From Spisula solida (taxonomy: Eukaryota > Mollusca > Bivalvia > Venerida > Mactridae), in NCBI GenBank assembly GCA_947247005.1, contig OX365955.1:17713322-17777321 (forward strand): a stretch of 64,000 nt of DNA, written 5' to 3'. Within the stretch, counting starts at the first letter, position 1, and each line of letters begins with the position of its first letter. The notes under the pieces are model-generated. The model saw nothing but the letters and a program-made list of their open reading frames with translations. It was not told the origin of the DNA and ran no database searches. Below, one piece after another: positions 1-11,599 of this stretch. A program made the translations under genes and the position numbers.

Positions 1-413
1 GGAGAAAGCGAGAGACATATTGTCAGATACAGGTACCAGTCGACAGCTCGAAAACTATTAAGTTGTCTGGAATTTTGTATTTTCTGCTTTGAATTGATAT
101 TGCTTCTGTTATCATCTTTAAAATGCGAAACCACTGTTTTTGCAAATGTAACATATTTCCTGAATCATAACCTCATAAAGGAGATGAATGAAGCCATGGA
201 AGAACGTCCGACTAAAACGCACATGCACACGTATGGCTTCGAAATGTCGTGTTGATTGTAAAATTGTTGTTGGTGAACGTAAGGATTTTTTTTTATTTTG
301 TCCAAATTAGTGTTACAGTACAGTAAACCATCGTCGGATATTCGCGGTTGCTGATAATGTCAGCAATCTTACATCATCCGTGAATCAGATGACTTCCCGA
401 CGCTATATCTTAT
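1..413. other. No recognisable feature
   Basis: AT-rich sequence. I see no ORF of interest, inverted repeat or match to the other repeat segments of the window. Confidence 0.5.
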
Positions 414-1015
414 ATGGCGATCCGTTGGTTGCTTCAAATTCTAGATGTAATTTTGTCAGATAAAACAAGGTCTTTCAGCACCCTTTTTACAGCTTTAACT
501 AGGTCATTCAGCTTTTTTATAGCTGAAACTATGTCATTTAGCTTTTTGAAAGCTGGGACATGGAAGCTCGACTTTTTGACAGGAGAAACTTGGACTTGCA
601 GCGGTCAGTTCATTTTCTCGTTCACTTATGGTCCGTGGTCCGTCCGTCCACAATTTGTTTGCGTAGACACTAGAGGTCATAGTTTTGGCGTAATCGTTAT
701 GGAACTTGGTCACTATTATCAAAATCTAGGTAAAGGTCGATATTGGGCTATCTGAGCTCAAAATCTAGGTCACTAGGTCAAACAATACAAAATCATTGTG
801 TAGCCACTAGAGGTCACAATTCAGACCTAAACGTTATCAAACTCGGCAAAATGATCATCTCAACAAAATCTAGGCCAATTTCGATAGTGGGTCATCCGTG
901 GTCAAAAACTAGGTCACAAGGTCAAATCATAGAAAAACCTTGCGTTGTCACTAGAGGTCCAAAGTTTGACATACACTTTCTGAAACTCATCATCTCAACA
1001 AAATCTTAGTCAAGT
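414..1015 (+). repeat. F-family start plus AGGTCA-rich repeat
   Basis: The first part (about 440-620) repeats the phrase 'aggtcattcagctttt' several times and matches the F family seen at 9.3, 25.6, 28.0 and 57.9 kb. The second part (about 620-1015) has recurring 'actagaggtca' and 'aaaatctaggtcac' phrases, an internally repetitive pattern I associate with bivalve genomes. The two ORFs lying across it (414-755 and 743-1009) only read through these repeats, for example the recurring TRSFS peptide, and are not taken as genes. Confidence 0.6.
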
Positions 1016-1128
1016 TCAATGCTACTGTTAAGATGTCCGCATTAAAATTTAAAGTTTTCAGTATGTCCTTCGTCAGGCTTTGACCGACCTTCTAACTACT
1101 ACACATGTATACATTTTATAGTTGCAAT

Positions 1129-1164
1129 CAGAGACTATAGATAACCTGTTATCTATAGTCTCTG
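1129..1164. repeat. Perfect inverted repeat, 17-bp arms, 2-bp spacer
   Basis: The arms 1129-1145 and 1148-1164 are exact reverse complements (CAGAGACTATAGATAAC and its complement) with CT between them. It could form a hairpin or be the centre of a small fold-back element. Nothing larger around it is clearly inverted. Confidence 0.8.
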
Positions 1165-1239
1165 TTGCAGTGTATATTCCATAAAACGCTACTGTTTATT
1201 TTTCCACAGAAGAATATAGTGGCCTGAAGTTGCAATGCT

Positions 1240-1345
1240 TAAGTGTGCATACTGTATATCATTTGACAATTCGTGACAGATCCCTTTATACAAATACTGT
1301 AGTACACAGACAATCCAAAACCACACGGAAACGGCGGCAGCGCCT
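1240..1345 (+). repeat. Dispersed fragment shared with segment D1
   Basis: The stretch around 'aatactgtag...acagacaatccaaa..cacac' also occurs at about 22185-22235 inside segment D1. The 62-codon ORF across it is unremarkable. Confidence 0.4.
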
Positions 1346-1682
1346 AGCAACCCAGGCACGAGTCAGACATAGAATGAACCATCCATATCCACCATGGATA
1401 TTTCAAGCAAGCCTATAAATGCATACTCATCCCACAATACTTCCTTTGCAATGTACTATATAACAACACAAGGATTACATATACAATAAGACCAACTATC
1501 ACTATAAGCTACTCTATCTGCATCAATCAGTCTGTGTCTATAAGTTACAGATTGCTGTCATGTTAAATCATGTACCTAGCAGCTCATCCAACATGTCCAC
1601 ATCACGATTTGTCTGGTTTTTCTTAGGAAATATTCAAACTGAAGTAAATCAGGGATTACATGTGGGAATCATAAAAGTGTGC

Positions 1683-1815
1683 CCAGTGTGTGACTATTCA
1701 GTAGTGTGTTAGGCATTGTTCCGTGTATTTGTGGTCTGTGTTTTTATGTTTCCTGTTTGGCTTTTTAAGTTGATTGCTGCTTTCCATGTCCAATTTTTAT
1801 AATCTTTTTGAGCCC
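1683..1815 (+). repeat. F-family fragment
   Basis: The phrases 'gtgttaggcattgt', 'gtttttatgttt' and 'gattgctgctttcc' match the 3' half of the F family at 9.6, 25.75, 28.1 and 58.85 kb. This copy is decayed and lacks the 'aggtcattcag' head. Confidence 0.55.
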
Positions 1816-2495
1816 TCTAAGTACAAAGAAACGATAACAAATTAGACAGGCAAAGCAGCACTCAACAGAGCACGAACATAAAGGAATACACAAAAAATGA
1901 AATCACAGTCAACAAAAACAAAACTGAACAAGAAAAATAAAACTGAACAGCTTCAAGGTCCTACTTCCATGTGCCGATTAGGTTCAATAAAAATGTCAAC
2001 ACAAGTAGCAACAGAGCTAACCGATCCAATAAAATCATGCAAACGCATTATCTACAACAGTACAAGCTATATATTCTATTTAATATAGTAACAATAGATG
2101 TAAATCTGCGACATGATGGAATCGATCACTGCCAAACACTTTATATATGTATTCAAACATGTCAACTGCAGAAACAGAAAATACAGTTTTAACCTGCTTG
2201 ATAACTGTAGGTGTGTATACTGTCTAATATTCTCTTATATTTCATCAAATGAAAATGTTATTTATACATGCTTCCTATTACCGGTATATCGCGAACACAC
2301 GGAATATGAAGGTATAAAGAGACATTACCCAATGTTAAATAAGAATCTGAAGTTCAGAACACACAACCAATGTCAATATTATGTGAGTGAGACACTAACA
2401 CGTATACGTTCATGTAATATACATGTCCTTTAGGTGTTAGAAAGAAGACATTGATTGAATATACGTCGACACCCTATATGTCCAACCCATGTCAC
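1816..2495. other. No recognisable feature
   Basis: AT-rich sequence with overlapping short ORFs (1897-2433) that show no recognisable protein pattern and no repeat partner in the window. Confidence 0.4.
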
Positions 2496-2499
2496 ACAG

Positions 2500-3320
2500 G
2501 ACCCGTTCCCAATACGTCCTGACTGGACGTCCATACTCTGACCACGTTCGTGGAGGCTATACCACTTCCCTGGCGGCATCTATCATGTGGTAGAAGTCAT
2601 TACCACGTTCGTCTAATTTAACCAGCACGTACAGTGAACGGCCACAAGTATGACAGGGTTTACGTCACATTTTGGAAAGGGCTGATATACATTGGATCAA
2701 TACTATGTCTCATTTTACCAATTTGTCAGCATCCCTGATGTGACCATCGAGTTATGGCCTCTGTCTAGCCTTACATATTCACACATTCGGTAATAGACAT
2801 GTCCAGACATATTAAAATCCGTATGCATTCTTCACTTGAGGTTCATGCCATATCTTCCGTATGATGTTATCAAAGAGTACAGTCGACCGTCCTTGGGGAG
2901 TAAAGAAATCTCTCAATCAAATGATTAGTTAAACGAGTCCGTCTTCCTGTGTATCCTGTGAGTGTATTGGATTTCTCTCCGTCGTCTGTGGTTTCAGACA
3001 GATAGTGTTATAGTCTGGTTGTAGGGATGGTTGGGATAAATTTTAAATCCATTGTCATCATCAACACTTGGTTCTTAAGTTAAGGTGGCACAATAGTAAT
3101 ATATGTGTACGCTACGTCTGACGTAATAACATACCATGGCTTCTACGAGAGACATGAGATTATCTTACCTGATTATGTCGATTTGGTTAACCACAGACCA
3201 GACATGGTGCTAACAATGCAGTCCTGGAGAATAGCATTAAACATGACCGACACGAAATACAACAGGAGGAAGAAAATAAGAAGTTATGCAGTATTATAAA
3301 GCTAAGTACTACGAGGGTCA
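2500..3320 (+). repeat. Segment A, most complete copy
   Basis: This is a long dispersed segment. Its landmarks are 'accacgttcgt', 'cttcctgtgtatcctgtgag', 'ctacgtctgacgtaat' and 'atggcttctacgagag'. It recurs at 5936-7282 (split by an insertion), at 15131-15440 (first part only), inverted at 29350-29860, and at 39835-40200. It contains the uninterrupted sequence 'gagtgtattgg' (about 2961) that defines the empty site for the 6154-7098 insertion. The 3105-3299 ORF is not conserved between copies, so it is not called a gene. Confidence 0.7.
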
Positions 3321-3615
3321 TCCGTAATTTTAAGTAACATAGTGAAAATAAATGTTAAAATATAATCGTTAACAAAACATTTTAGAATACTTATATCTAT
3401 TCGTGATTTATAACGAAATAGTGTGCAAAAATATTAACAAATTCTACATTACTTTGAAATCATACATAATCACTGTCACGGGGCACTCGGTATATATTAT
3501 CACGTCATGATGTCAACGTCAAATAGCATTATCATTGTTTTCAAAATACTGTCCGCCACAAGCAACGCAACTACGATGTCGGATGTCTATTTATCATAAG
3601 TGTATCTGTATCACA
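3321..3615. other. No recognisable feature
   Basis: AT-rich spacer between segment A and the LINE that follows. No repeat partner or structure was seen. Confidence 0.4.
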
Positions 3616-3619
3616 AACT

Positions 3620-5590
3620 ATAAGAAATAAGAAGAAATCGTTCTTCGCAGAAACAATAAACAATAACTGTAAAAAAAATCCCACAAAATTGTGGAAAAAT
3701 CTAAAATGCCTATCTGGAGAACCAACGAAAGTACAAACTAATTTCATAAATGATGACCTTGGCAATCCTATTTTGGATTCTAAACAAACAGCAGACACAT
3801 TTAATGACTTCTTCATACACGTGTTTCAAGATTTTCTCACCAAAATTACAAATAAAACTTCAAGTTACAATTCACATACTGTGAATACGGAATCAAACTT
3901 TGAAATACCTTTGTTTAATGAAAACTATGTAGAAAAACAGCTCATGAACCTTGACCCATCAAAATATGCAGACTTAGATGTCTTAAGTCCTAAATTTCTG
4001 AAAATGTCAGCACAAATCATTTCCAAACCATTCACTCAGATACTAAATCTAAGTATTACAAAACAAACATTTCCTGATGAATTCAAAATGGCTAAAGTGA
4101 CGCCAATTCATAAAAAAGGTTCTAAATTTGATAAAAATAACTACAGACCAATCTCAGTATTACCTATCCTGTCTTAAGTAATTGAACGTCATGTATCTGA
4201 CTACGTAAAGAAATATCTTGAAGAAAATAACTTACTACACATAAACCAGTCTGGTTTCAGAGCCAATCATTCATGTGAAACTGCTTTAACATCTATTGTT
4301 GATAGGTGGATAAATGCCATTAACGAAAATAAATATGTATGTTTTAGATTTATCAAAAGCCTTTGACCTAGTAAACCATTCAACCCTCTTAGACTAATTA
4401 CAGTCATATAACTTCAGCCCATCAACACTCCAGTGGTGTAAATCATACCTAACAAAAAGATATCAAAGGGTACAAAATGTATGTGTGTCTGGGAAGCTCT
4501 CAGAAGCGGGTCATATTACTTCCGGCGTACCTCAAGGATCTGTCCTTGGACCTATATATTTTATCATGTCCATCAATGATATGACAATTGAACTGAGGGA
4601 AATTTTTACTGACATATGTGCGGATGACACCACTCTCACAGCTGTTGGTGAATCGTATGAAGAAGTTCAAACCAACCTACAGGACAGCATTAATAAAACA
4701 ATTCCATGGTGTCAAGTCAACTCAATGGCCATAAATGCTAGGAAAACAAAGGCAATGGAAATCAGTGCAACAAATACACCCACTACAAATCAAAACATGT
4801 CTCTACATTTTGGACAAGAACTAATTGACTGGTCCGACACCGAACGCCTTTTAGGAGTTCAAGTTGATTGAAATCTTAACTGGAAAAATCAAATTGATGC
4901 AGTCATTAAAAATGTAATTCTAAGCTCTATCTTTTGAAAAGAATAAAACCTTACATCAACATACCAGTCAGAAAAATGTTCTACAATGCATATATACTCC
5001 CCCATTTAGATTACTGTTGCTCTATTTGGGGAAATTGTAGTAACAGTAATGTGGACACAAATTTCAAAAGAAAGCTGCCAGACTCATTCTAGATAAAGAC
5101 TTTGATACTCCATCAGATGACTATTTGCTACTTTGAACTGGATGACTTTTTCTGACAGAGTAAAATACAAAATAGCCATCATTATTTATAAATCATTAAA
5201 ACATGAGCCCCCCCCCCCCCCATACATTAAGGACAAATTCTAAAAACTTCATGAAGTCCAAATTCGCCACCTCAGATCCTCTGAGTGTCAGCAGAATCTC
5301 TATGTTAAAAAACCAAGGCTATAATTCTGTAAAAAATATCTCGACTACTCTGGGCCAATGATTTGAAATCCGTTACCATTAGATGTTTGAAATGCACAGA
5401 CTTTGAATGGCTTCAAATATAAGTATATGTCTTATTGGAAAACATTGCTGAATTGATGTGTATTGCTTTACAAAAGAATATCTGTAATTGTGAACCTTGT
5501 TCTTGATAGCTTTTGCACATTGTATATAAATAATATTTTGCTATCATGTATTGTGTTGCTATGTACATATATCTGTAACACAGCATGAAA
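3620..5590 (+). mobile_element. 5'-truncated LINE of the CR1/Jockey group
   Basis: A non-LTR retrotransposon in sense orientation. It begins inside ORF2 (coding sense is readable from about 3625), so the endonuclease is missing. The reverse-transcriptase region follows, then a C-terminal tail with the usual 'WN-LPLDV' type motif near 5365-5390, and an AT-rich 3' part. A run of eleven C lies at about 5209-5221. The 3' end is not sharply defined; it is placed where a TTTAA-rich segment begins. No target duplication was found, so the boundaries are approximate. Confidence 0.75.
3625..5455 (+). pseudogene. Broken reverse-transcriptase ORF (LINE ORF2)
   Basis: In order this reads: a linker region (3689-4090), 'NYRPISVLPILS' at about 4138-4174, an in-frame stop at 4175-4177, 'QSGFRANHSCETAL' near 4249-4290, and motif A 'VLDLSKAFD' near 4338-4366, reached by a frame change. 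Next come 'GVPQGSVLGP' at about 4523-4553 and motif C near 4611-4630, where the usual YADD reads CADD. Further stops and shifts follow after 4871. Function once: reverse transcription of the element's own RNA at the insertion site. The altered YADD tyrosine and the several stops mean it is inactive. CR1-group membership is judged from motif wording; the exact clade is not settled. Confidence 0.8.
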
Positions 5591-5935
5591 AGTTAAGTTT
5601 AATTTACTATTAAACGTAACTTAAATGCAATTATATTCGTAATTTTAATACATTTAATCAGAAAAAAGTAGCCATTAAATTCCATATCTAAGTTAAGTTT
5701 AATACTACATTTAAGTCGAATTATTCCTACAAGTTTAAATCACATTTAAGCTGCATTTAAAGGTGATTAAATATAGAATATAAATGGGATTTAATGCACG
5801 TTTATGCAATATAAACGCAAACTTAAATTCGTTTAAACGCACTTTTATGTTGCGTAAAAGTCAACTTTTATTATAGGATTAAATCTAACATTTAAACCAC
5901 TTCTTATTAACTTAAATGCATTTTCTGTATCGTAC
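5591..5935. repeat. TTTAA-rich low-complexity segment
   Basis: This has an unusual density of 'TTTAA', 'ACTTAAATGCA' and their complements, in both orientations and at irregular spacing. The left part ('gttaagtttaa', 5592-5602) and right part ('attaacttaaatgca', about 5907-5921) are partly complementary, so it could fold back. It may be a MITE or the 3' tail of the preceding LINE. No target duplication was resolved. Confidence 0.45.
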
Positions 5936-6153
5936 GATTTATATAGTTAGACCATACTTTTATTTTGTCTCACTTAATAAATATTATTATGTTATATGTA
6001 CTGCTTTTATATTTCAATGTATATGAGCACCATGAAGTAGATATTATCAAAAAGTACCGTCTGTAGTCAATTGAACTCTTTGGAGAGAAAAGAAATCTTT
6101 CTATCAAATAATTAGTTAAACATTTCCGTCTTCCTGTGTATCCTGTGAGTGTA
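5936..6153 (+). repeat. Segment A, left part of interrupted copy
   Basis: It matches about 2800-2965 ('cttcctgtgtatcctgtgag'). The copy stops at 'gagtgta' (6148-6153) and resumes at 7099, with a 945-bp element between. Confidence 0.75.
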
Positions 6154-7098
6154 CACTTAACGGCACTTCTAACGCTACCTTTAATATATGTCATATGCTT
6201 TAAAACTGCTTTATGGATTGTCATGAAATTTTTCACAGTTGAACAACAATACTTGACCCTTGTTCTGACAAAGTTTTATTTAAATCGGCTATTCGACTAT
6301 TGTAAGACACGTCTTCAACAGAATAAACCCTAAAATTGAAAGTAAAAAATTTGCCCGCGGTGGCTGTCACCGGGTTGTTATTTGCGCTGAAGGTGTCCTT
6401 GCTTCCTAAAATGGTTGATATTGTCAAGCTTTAAATCCATCATGTCTTAGATAATTATTTACGCTGTACACCAACCGACTAGTAAATAAAATGATGATTG
6501 TTTTTGCTGCGAAAGCTAGTGATAACCGTTATCCCAACGAGTATGTTGGGATAATACGATTCCTGCGAGTTAGGGGAGTCGAGCTCAACTTGAAATTGGA
6601 ACTAATGGTGACAACAAACGATATCAAACTGATTTAATTCAATTCTATTGCATACTTTTACATATTGGATGTTTAGAAATTATGTGTATTTTAACTTTCA
6701 AGTACAAAAAATGAAGCTCTCCATCAGGTTTAACGTTTATATCGAACGTATTGGTTTTTTTATTCAGAAAAGGCGTTTATTTTTAGGCTGTCTTAGCTTA
6801 CCAACTGCTACCTAGTTGCAACTTAGATGACGTTCATGAATATTTTTATTGTGTACACGCGTTATATAACATTTAAAACAGTCATGAAATAAAAAAAACT
6901 TAGTTTACCCTAAATAAATACGCTGTTTAATTTTGTGAAAATTGAAATTCGGGTGACGTAAATTACGATTTTTGCAATTTTTCATATGCATCAATTTCTA
7001 AATTGACTAGTGTGGGTGAAAATTTGATGAGGTTACCTCGAACGGTTTAGGAGATATCACGGAAAATATAAGGGTAGCGTTAGAAGTGCCGTTAGGTG
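6154..7098. mobile_element. 945-bp TA-flanked DNA element, non-autonomous
   Basis: The ends are inverted: the left begins CACTTAACGGCACTTCTA and the complement of the right begins CACCTAACGGCACTTCTA. Similarity runs about 30 bp (6154-6184 against 7068-7098). TA lies on both sides (6152-6153 and 7099-7100). The same host sequence without the element is seen at about 2961 and, inverted, at about 29622 ('gtgtattgg'), so the boundaries are supported by an empty site. No transposase-like ORF is present; the small ORFs 6136-6333 and 6233-6427 are unremarkable. TA target and short TIRs fit the Tc1/mariner type, but the family is inference. Confidence 0.85.
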
Positions 7099-7282
7099 TA
7101 TTGAATTTCTCTCCGTCGTCTGTGGCTTCAGTCTGGTTGTAGGGATGGTTGTGATAAATTCTAAATCCAATGACATCATCAACACTTGGTTTCTTAAGTT
7201 AATGTGATACAATATTAATATATTACGTCTGACGTAATAACTTATTATGGCTTCTACGAGAGCTATGGAAATCACTGATTTC
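7099..7282 (+). repeat. Segment A, right part of interrupted copy
   Basis: It continues segment A after the 945-bp element ('ttgaatttctctccgtcgtctgtgg') to 'cttctacgagag', where it joins an inverted D3 copy. Confidence 0.75.
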
Positions 7283-7870
7283 TTTAACCGAAACTCTCGT
7301 AACCTTTGTAGCATCTGAAAGATGGAGTTGCGTGAGTGTGATGACATTTGAATTTACAATAATCACATCTCTAAACTCATGTCTTTATATCTGCGCTTCT
7401 AATTGCAAATGTGACTGTCATCATAATTGAATGTATTCATGCATGTTAAGTAAAAGGTCATGAAGTTGAACGTACTTCCCCGAGTGATTGCGTGACATTT
7501 CAAATCTTGTGAACATTGTCTGGTAACAACTTTGGGTGAATACACTGCATGACTGTATGTAGAAACGATTATACTAGTACTTACATTAGTTGTTGAGCAT
7601 AATTCTCTTTAAAAGCTTTTTTATTTAATTTTGGGTCAGCATTACCAAACTGTTTAGTAATAAAGACGGCTTGTATGTAAACATATTGATTGCATTTAAG
7701 TACGCCTGCATGTTTAGGCTGATCAGGGGAAATAACGACTCCATGTATAAGAAGCGACGATAAAGTACATGTTCACAATGTATTTTGTTCCGTGACAGAT
7801 CTAGAATAATACACTTTGAATTCGGTTAAGTACTGTCAGTGATTGCTTATAACGATTTTATTTGACATTG
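7283..7870 (-). repeat. Segment D3, inverted copy
   Basis: Reverse complement of about 27760-28530. Shared landmarks are 'ctctcgtaacctttg', 'aattgaatgtattcatgca', 'tgcgtgacatttcaaat' and 'aagacggctt'. It lacks the F element present in the 27.9-kb copy and therefore acts as that element's empty site (about 7655-7670). Confidence 0.7.
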
Positions 7871-8017
7871 CCAATCACTTCTGAAAATACACTTTGCTGT
7901 ATAAATTAGTCATGGCACAACGACTGTGACCGTCCTATAATTTATCACATAACCTATGGTCTGGCAGTGCCAATAAACCTTGCCAGAAATATCCGAGTGT
8001 GCAATACATATTTAAAT

Positions 8018-8053
8018 TTGATGATGAAGGCTTATGTTAAGCCGAAACGTTGG
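8018..8053 (+). other. Hairpin motif resembling a hammerhead ribozyme core
   Basis: The sequence reads TGATGA, then a 6-bp stem GGCTTA/TAAGCC with loop TGT, then GAAAC. A hammerhead core is CUGANGA, stem II, GAAA; here the first C is replaced and there is an extra base before the stem. Known hammerheads in animal genomes sit in Penelope-like elements and some SINEs. No cleavage triplet with convincing stems I and III was found, so this is only a resemblance. Confidence 0.3.
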
Positions 8054-8109
8054 TTAAAATAAATTTGATAAACACATCCGTTGTCAGTTGTTCGTTACAC
8101 ACACGATTT

Positions 8110-8580
8110 TATTGGTTTCAAAATATTTAAATTTAGAAAAAAGACGTTAGCCAATCCATGCCTTGAACGAACCATGACGTCAGGATGATACCAACGTCGT
8201 CAAGACATCCTGCTCATTGCACTGCTAAATTTTGGTTGAAACCTGTGCATTTTGATCGATAATGACCGTTATCTAAGATTATGTGATAAATAGAATCTTA
8301 CATTTGTGCTGATGTAATATCGTCTATGTAACTATTTCTTTTTGATTCCGTCTCTTTAGAATAGTTAAATTACATAATTATGATTCCACCAGAATGAGAG
8401 ATGTAATCACACATTGACAAACCCGTATATGTTCGAGAAGATCGTACTATCATGCTGTTTATTCTAGTTCCATCGCTTCAGTATTAGGACAGATTATGTC
8501 TGTATTTGTAATAGTTAAATCCAAGATGTTCATTTACCATATAATATATATCTTAATAAAGTAAAGGAGTCGGAGTCTGC
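8110..8580. other. No recognisable feature
   Basis: AT-rich sequence without repeat partners, inverted ends or convincing ORFs. Confidence 0.4.
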
Positions 8581-8837
8581 GGGATAACTTTACCAATTTT
8601 GTAAATCGAGTTTTTCATTTTTAAATAATCGATAATATGCCATAATTTCTCAGTATTTAATTTTTTGACCGGGGCCAAAAGGAGCTAGGAGTTAACTATT
8701 TATTCGTATTTGCCGGTTGTCCTCTTACTATTTCGTCCCCGCGATTCGCATCCTACCGGGTTCGTTCATGAGTCTATGTACAGCTGTGGAGTTATGGATG
8801 TAGTGTTCTGTCCCCTGAGGTAATTTAATGTAGTTTT

Positions 8838-8969
8838 AAGTCCCCTACCGGTTTTTGACCGGAGGGGACTATTGGTTTGCCATCTGTCCGTCAGTTTTGG
8901 TTCTGACGGAAATTGTGGTTGATATGACAACAGACATATTGACAATAGCTTTAAACCGGTAGGGGACTT
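8838..8969. mobile_element. Short inverted-repeat element with CCGG ends
   Basis: 17-bp perfect inverted arms lie at 8838-8854 (AAGTCCCCTACCGGTTT) and 8953-8969. A second partial inverse, 'gaccggaggggact', lies just inside the left arm. The ends fit a MITE or a piece of one of the bivalve repeats carrying this motif. A 72-codon ORF on the minus strand crosses it and is ignored. Confidence 0.55.
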
Positions 8970-8999
8970 CTGTATTGCTTGCAATTCAGTACGTCATAT

Positions 9000-9645
9000 C
9001 TCGATTTGGTCAATTAGTCATTTTACTTAATGAAACTGCGTCACTCGTTTTAAGGTTTTCAGATTTTTTGTTGCTGAAATCGGGCCTTTCAACGTTTTAA
9101 TACTGTTACTTAACTTTTAGACTGTAGGCTGTCATTCAGCGTGGGCTTTCTGCCTTTTGTTTGCTGAATCTTTTCTATTTAGTTTTTAAACAATGAGACT
9201 AGGGGCGTTTAATTTTCTTGGTCGGTAGTGTGTTGGGCACTTCTTCGTTTTAAGATTTCTTACAGCTAAAGCGGGGCAATATAGTCTATTTGCTGTGGAA
9301 ACTGGGTCATTCAGCTAGTTAGTAGGTCATCCGACTATACGGGCCTTTCAACGTTTTAATACTGTTATTTAACTTTTGAGACTAAAGGCTGCTATAACTA
9401 TGTAGTTCAGCAGTTTTACTGTTGTTACTAGGTCATTCAGCGTAGGCATTCCGCCTTTTGGTTGCTGTATCTTTTCTACTGGGTCATTCAGCTAGTTATA
9501 ATTTATTATACTTTTCGACAGCTTGGACTTGGGCGGATCTGCGCTTGTTTAGTTGGGCATTGTGCTTTGTGTGTTTTTAATGTTTTCTGTGCTCGGCTGG
9601 TTCAGTTGAGTGCTGCCTTCCCTGTCTGACTTAATATACTCTTTT
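9000..9645 (+). repeat. F family, long copy
   Basis: 'gggtcattcagctagtt' repeats internally (9300, 9480), followed by 'tttcgacagcttggacttgggcggatct', 'agttgggcattgtgc', 'ttctgtgctcggctgg' and 'gagtgctgccttccctgtctg'. Copies elsewhere are at 440, 1690, 25600, 27940 and 57920/58808. No protein is encoded. Confidence 0.65.
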
Positions 9646-9649
9646 TGGA

Positions 9650-10430
9650 TAAATATTCAATAAACGTCCTCGGTGTACGCACATTTGTTATAAGATTACA
9701 TTGTAGCAATCTAGCATTGCATGAAATAGGTTTTCAAACCTGTTTTTGGAACCGGGGACGTTTTATGTTTTAATGATCATATAATGTGGGTTCATTCCTA
9801 GAAACCAGAAATTGCACAATTGAACACTGGTGTGAAGGCTGTTACGATAAGTTGCTTATTATTATCAATGAAAATAAAACATAGTAACCGAAAACAATCA
9901 AGAGTATCTAACGCATAATGACATCTGCCCGGTCAGCTATCGCGTGGCAGATCTTCGTAGGATTTTCCGTCTTGGTCTGATTCAGTTTGTCTCTCATGAC
10001 GTCGATTGGCATGCACTTGTTGGGACGATGTTGACATCAGTCGCTTATAGAAGAGCAAGTTAGTCTCGTACTTAGTACTGGTTGATAGTTTACTTTGTGA
10101 AGACTGGGTGATCATATTATTAGCTATATTCTATTGAAGAATGGGTTGTATTACTTCACATTAATGCAATTTCGTTTGTTAAAACACCAGATGACATTTA
10201 TTTACATTCAGAAGTTTAATAAATGTCAATAAGATCAGAACATACTTTATTCCATACAAAACATATTTTGCTCAGTTTAGACTTATTATCAGAATTCAGA
10301 CAAAAAGACATTTTCTTGTTTGAAAACTATCCAATAAGAAACAGGGTGAATGATAGAATAAGATGATGGAATGTGGTGTTAATTTGAACTCGCTATGAGT
10401 GCAATAATTCGATCAGTTGGTATTTATAAA
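9650..10430 (-). repeat. Segments D2 (end) and D2b, inverted copy
   Basis: Reverse complement of about 37760-38490; 10180-10430 also matches 18690-18960. Landmarks are 'ggttccaaaaacaggttt', 'aagtacgagactaacttgctc' and 'gaaaatg' next to 'cttgtttgaaaac'. The minus-strand ORF 9933-10115 is not open in the 38-kb copy and is not called. Confidence 0.7.
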
Positions 10431-10940
10431 GTCATTCTGAAATGAGGTGTTTGAAAAGTTCAGCACAGAGAACGCTAGTGGGGGGTAAACACATGCAGCT
10501 ACAGTACCAGGCCTACAGCGCTTCTTGTCATTTGATTAATTGCTGTAACATATCTCGTTATACAATCAAAGCAACCAATACAATATAATTTTACAAATGA
10601 TTCTATTTGTCATTTATATGATAACAACATACGGTGATGGTGATAACAACATTGTTCGAGGGTCATTTTACACAAAAACGACGAAGATGCGATTCTGAAG
10701 AAGTTCCACACACAAGGGATTTCATTTACGACTCCTTGATAACCCTACAAAGTTCGATATCATAGTTTTGTTTACGAAAGTCAATGACTGAATATAAATC
10801 CAGAATATACACACGTTCGTGACGAAAACGACATTGTTGCGTGTATTATTTATTATGCTTGGTTCAATGTTATCTTTGTTTCTATCATAACATATTTATT
10901 ATTAGTCAATGGCATTAAAGTATGGGACATAAAAATAACA
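10431..10940 (+). repeat. Segment B
   Basis: Inverted partner of 16540-17050. Shared phrases include 'cagctacagtaccaggcctacagcgcttcttgtcatttg', 'acatacggtgatggtgataacaacattgtt' and 'cttggttcaa'. The two copies face each other around the 11081-15030 element, LINE fragment and flanks, so a large stem could form. No ORF is conserved. Confidence 0.75.
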
Positions 10941-11599
10941 CAAACAAAGAATAAGCACGTGTTACAAGCACATCACAAGGAAGACAAAGTAAAAAAAGAC
11001 AATTGTAATTGAACACAATCCGATTACGTCAAAGCTGATAAAACTACTAAAACCACTCCAAAAGCACGCGATGCTATCAACACCCTTGTTACCCTGATAA
11101 AACAACATGATTGGATATTCCCAACATGATTGAAAAATGGCGGATGTATGTTTACATATTCATCGCATTTTCGGCCAATTCTTCAAAATCTACGGGTTTA
11201 ACCACCTTCTGGTGCTGTATAGAGATAAACTTGTACATTCCTTCAATAAACTAAAACTATTTATCCGTATGTTTGTGAATGTGATACACAATACGTTAAA
11301 AAGTTAGAAAAATCAGTGTTGGGTTTATTTGACAGTCTATAAAACATATATATTGTTGTTTATTTTGGGTTAAGATCTTTTGTTTATACAGCTCATTCAT
11401 TTCACTATCAGACTTAGTTTAGAGTAAGTTATTTACATTTGCCGTTTCTACGTGATAACTATTTAAAGTAACCCATGTGTGAAAAATGGATAAAAACCAA
11501 CATGATTGAGGATAAAGATCAACATGATTTATCTTTTAAAGTGGATACTGACCAACATTGAATTTTCATTGATGCACTGCAGTGCGAATTAAATATGTA

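Noticed and set aside
414..1009. Two adjacent ORFs as a repeat-containing protein gene
   Set aside because: They follow the internal repeats of F and the AGGTCA repeat; other F copies do not keep the frame.
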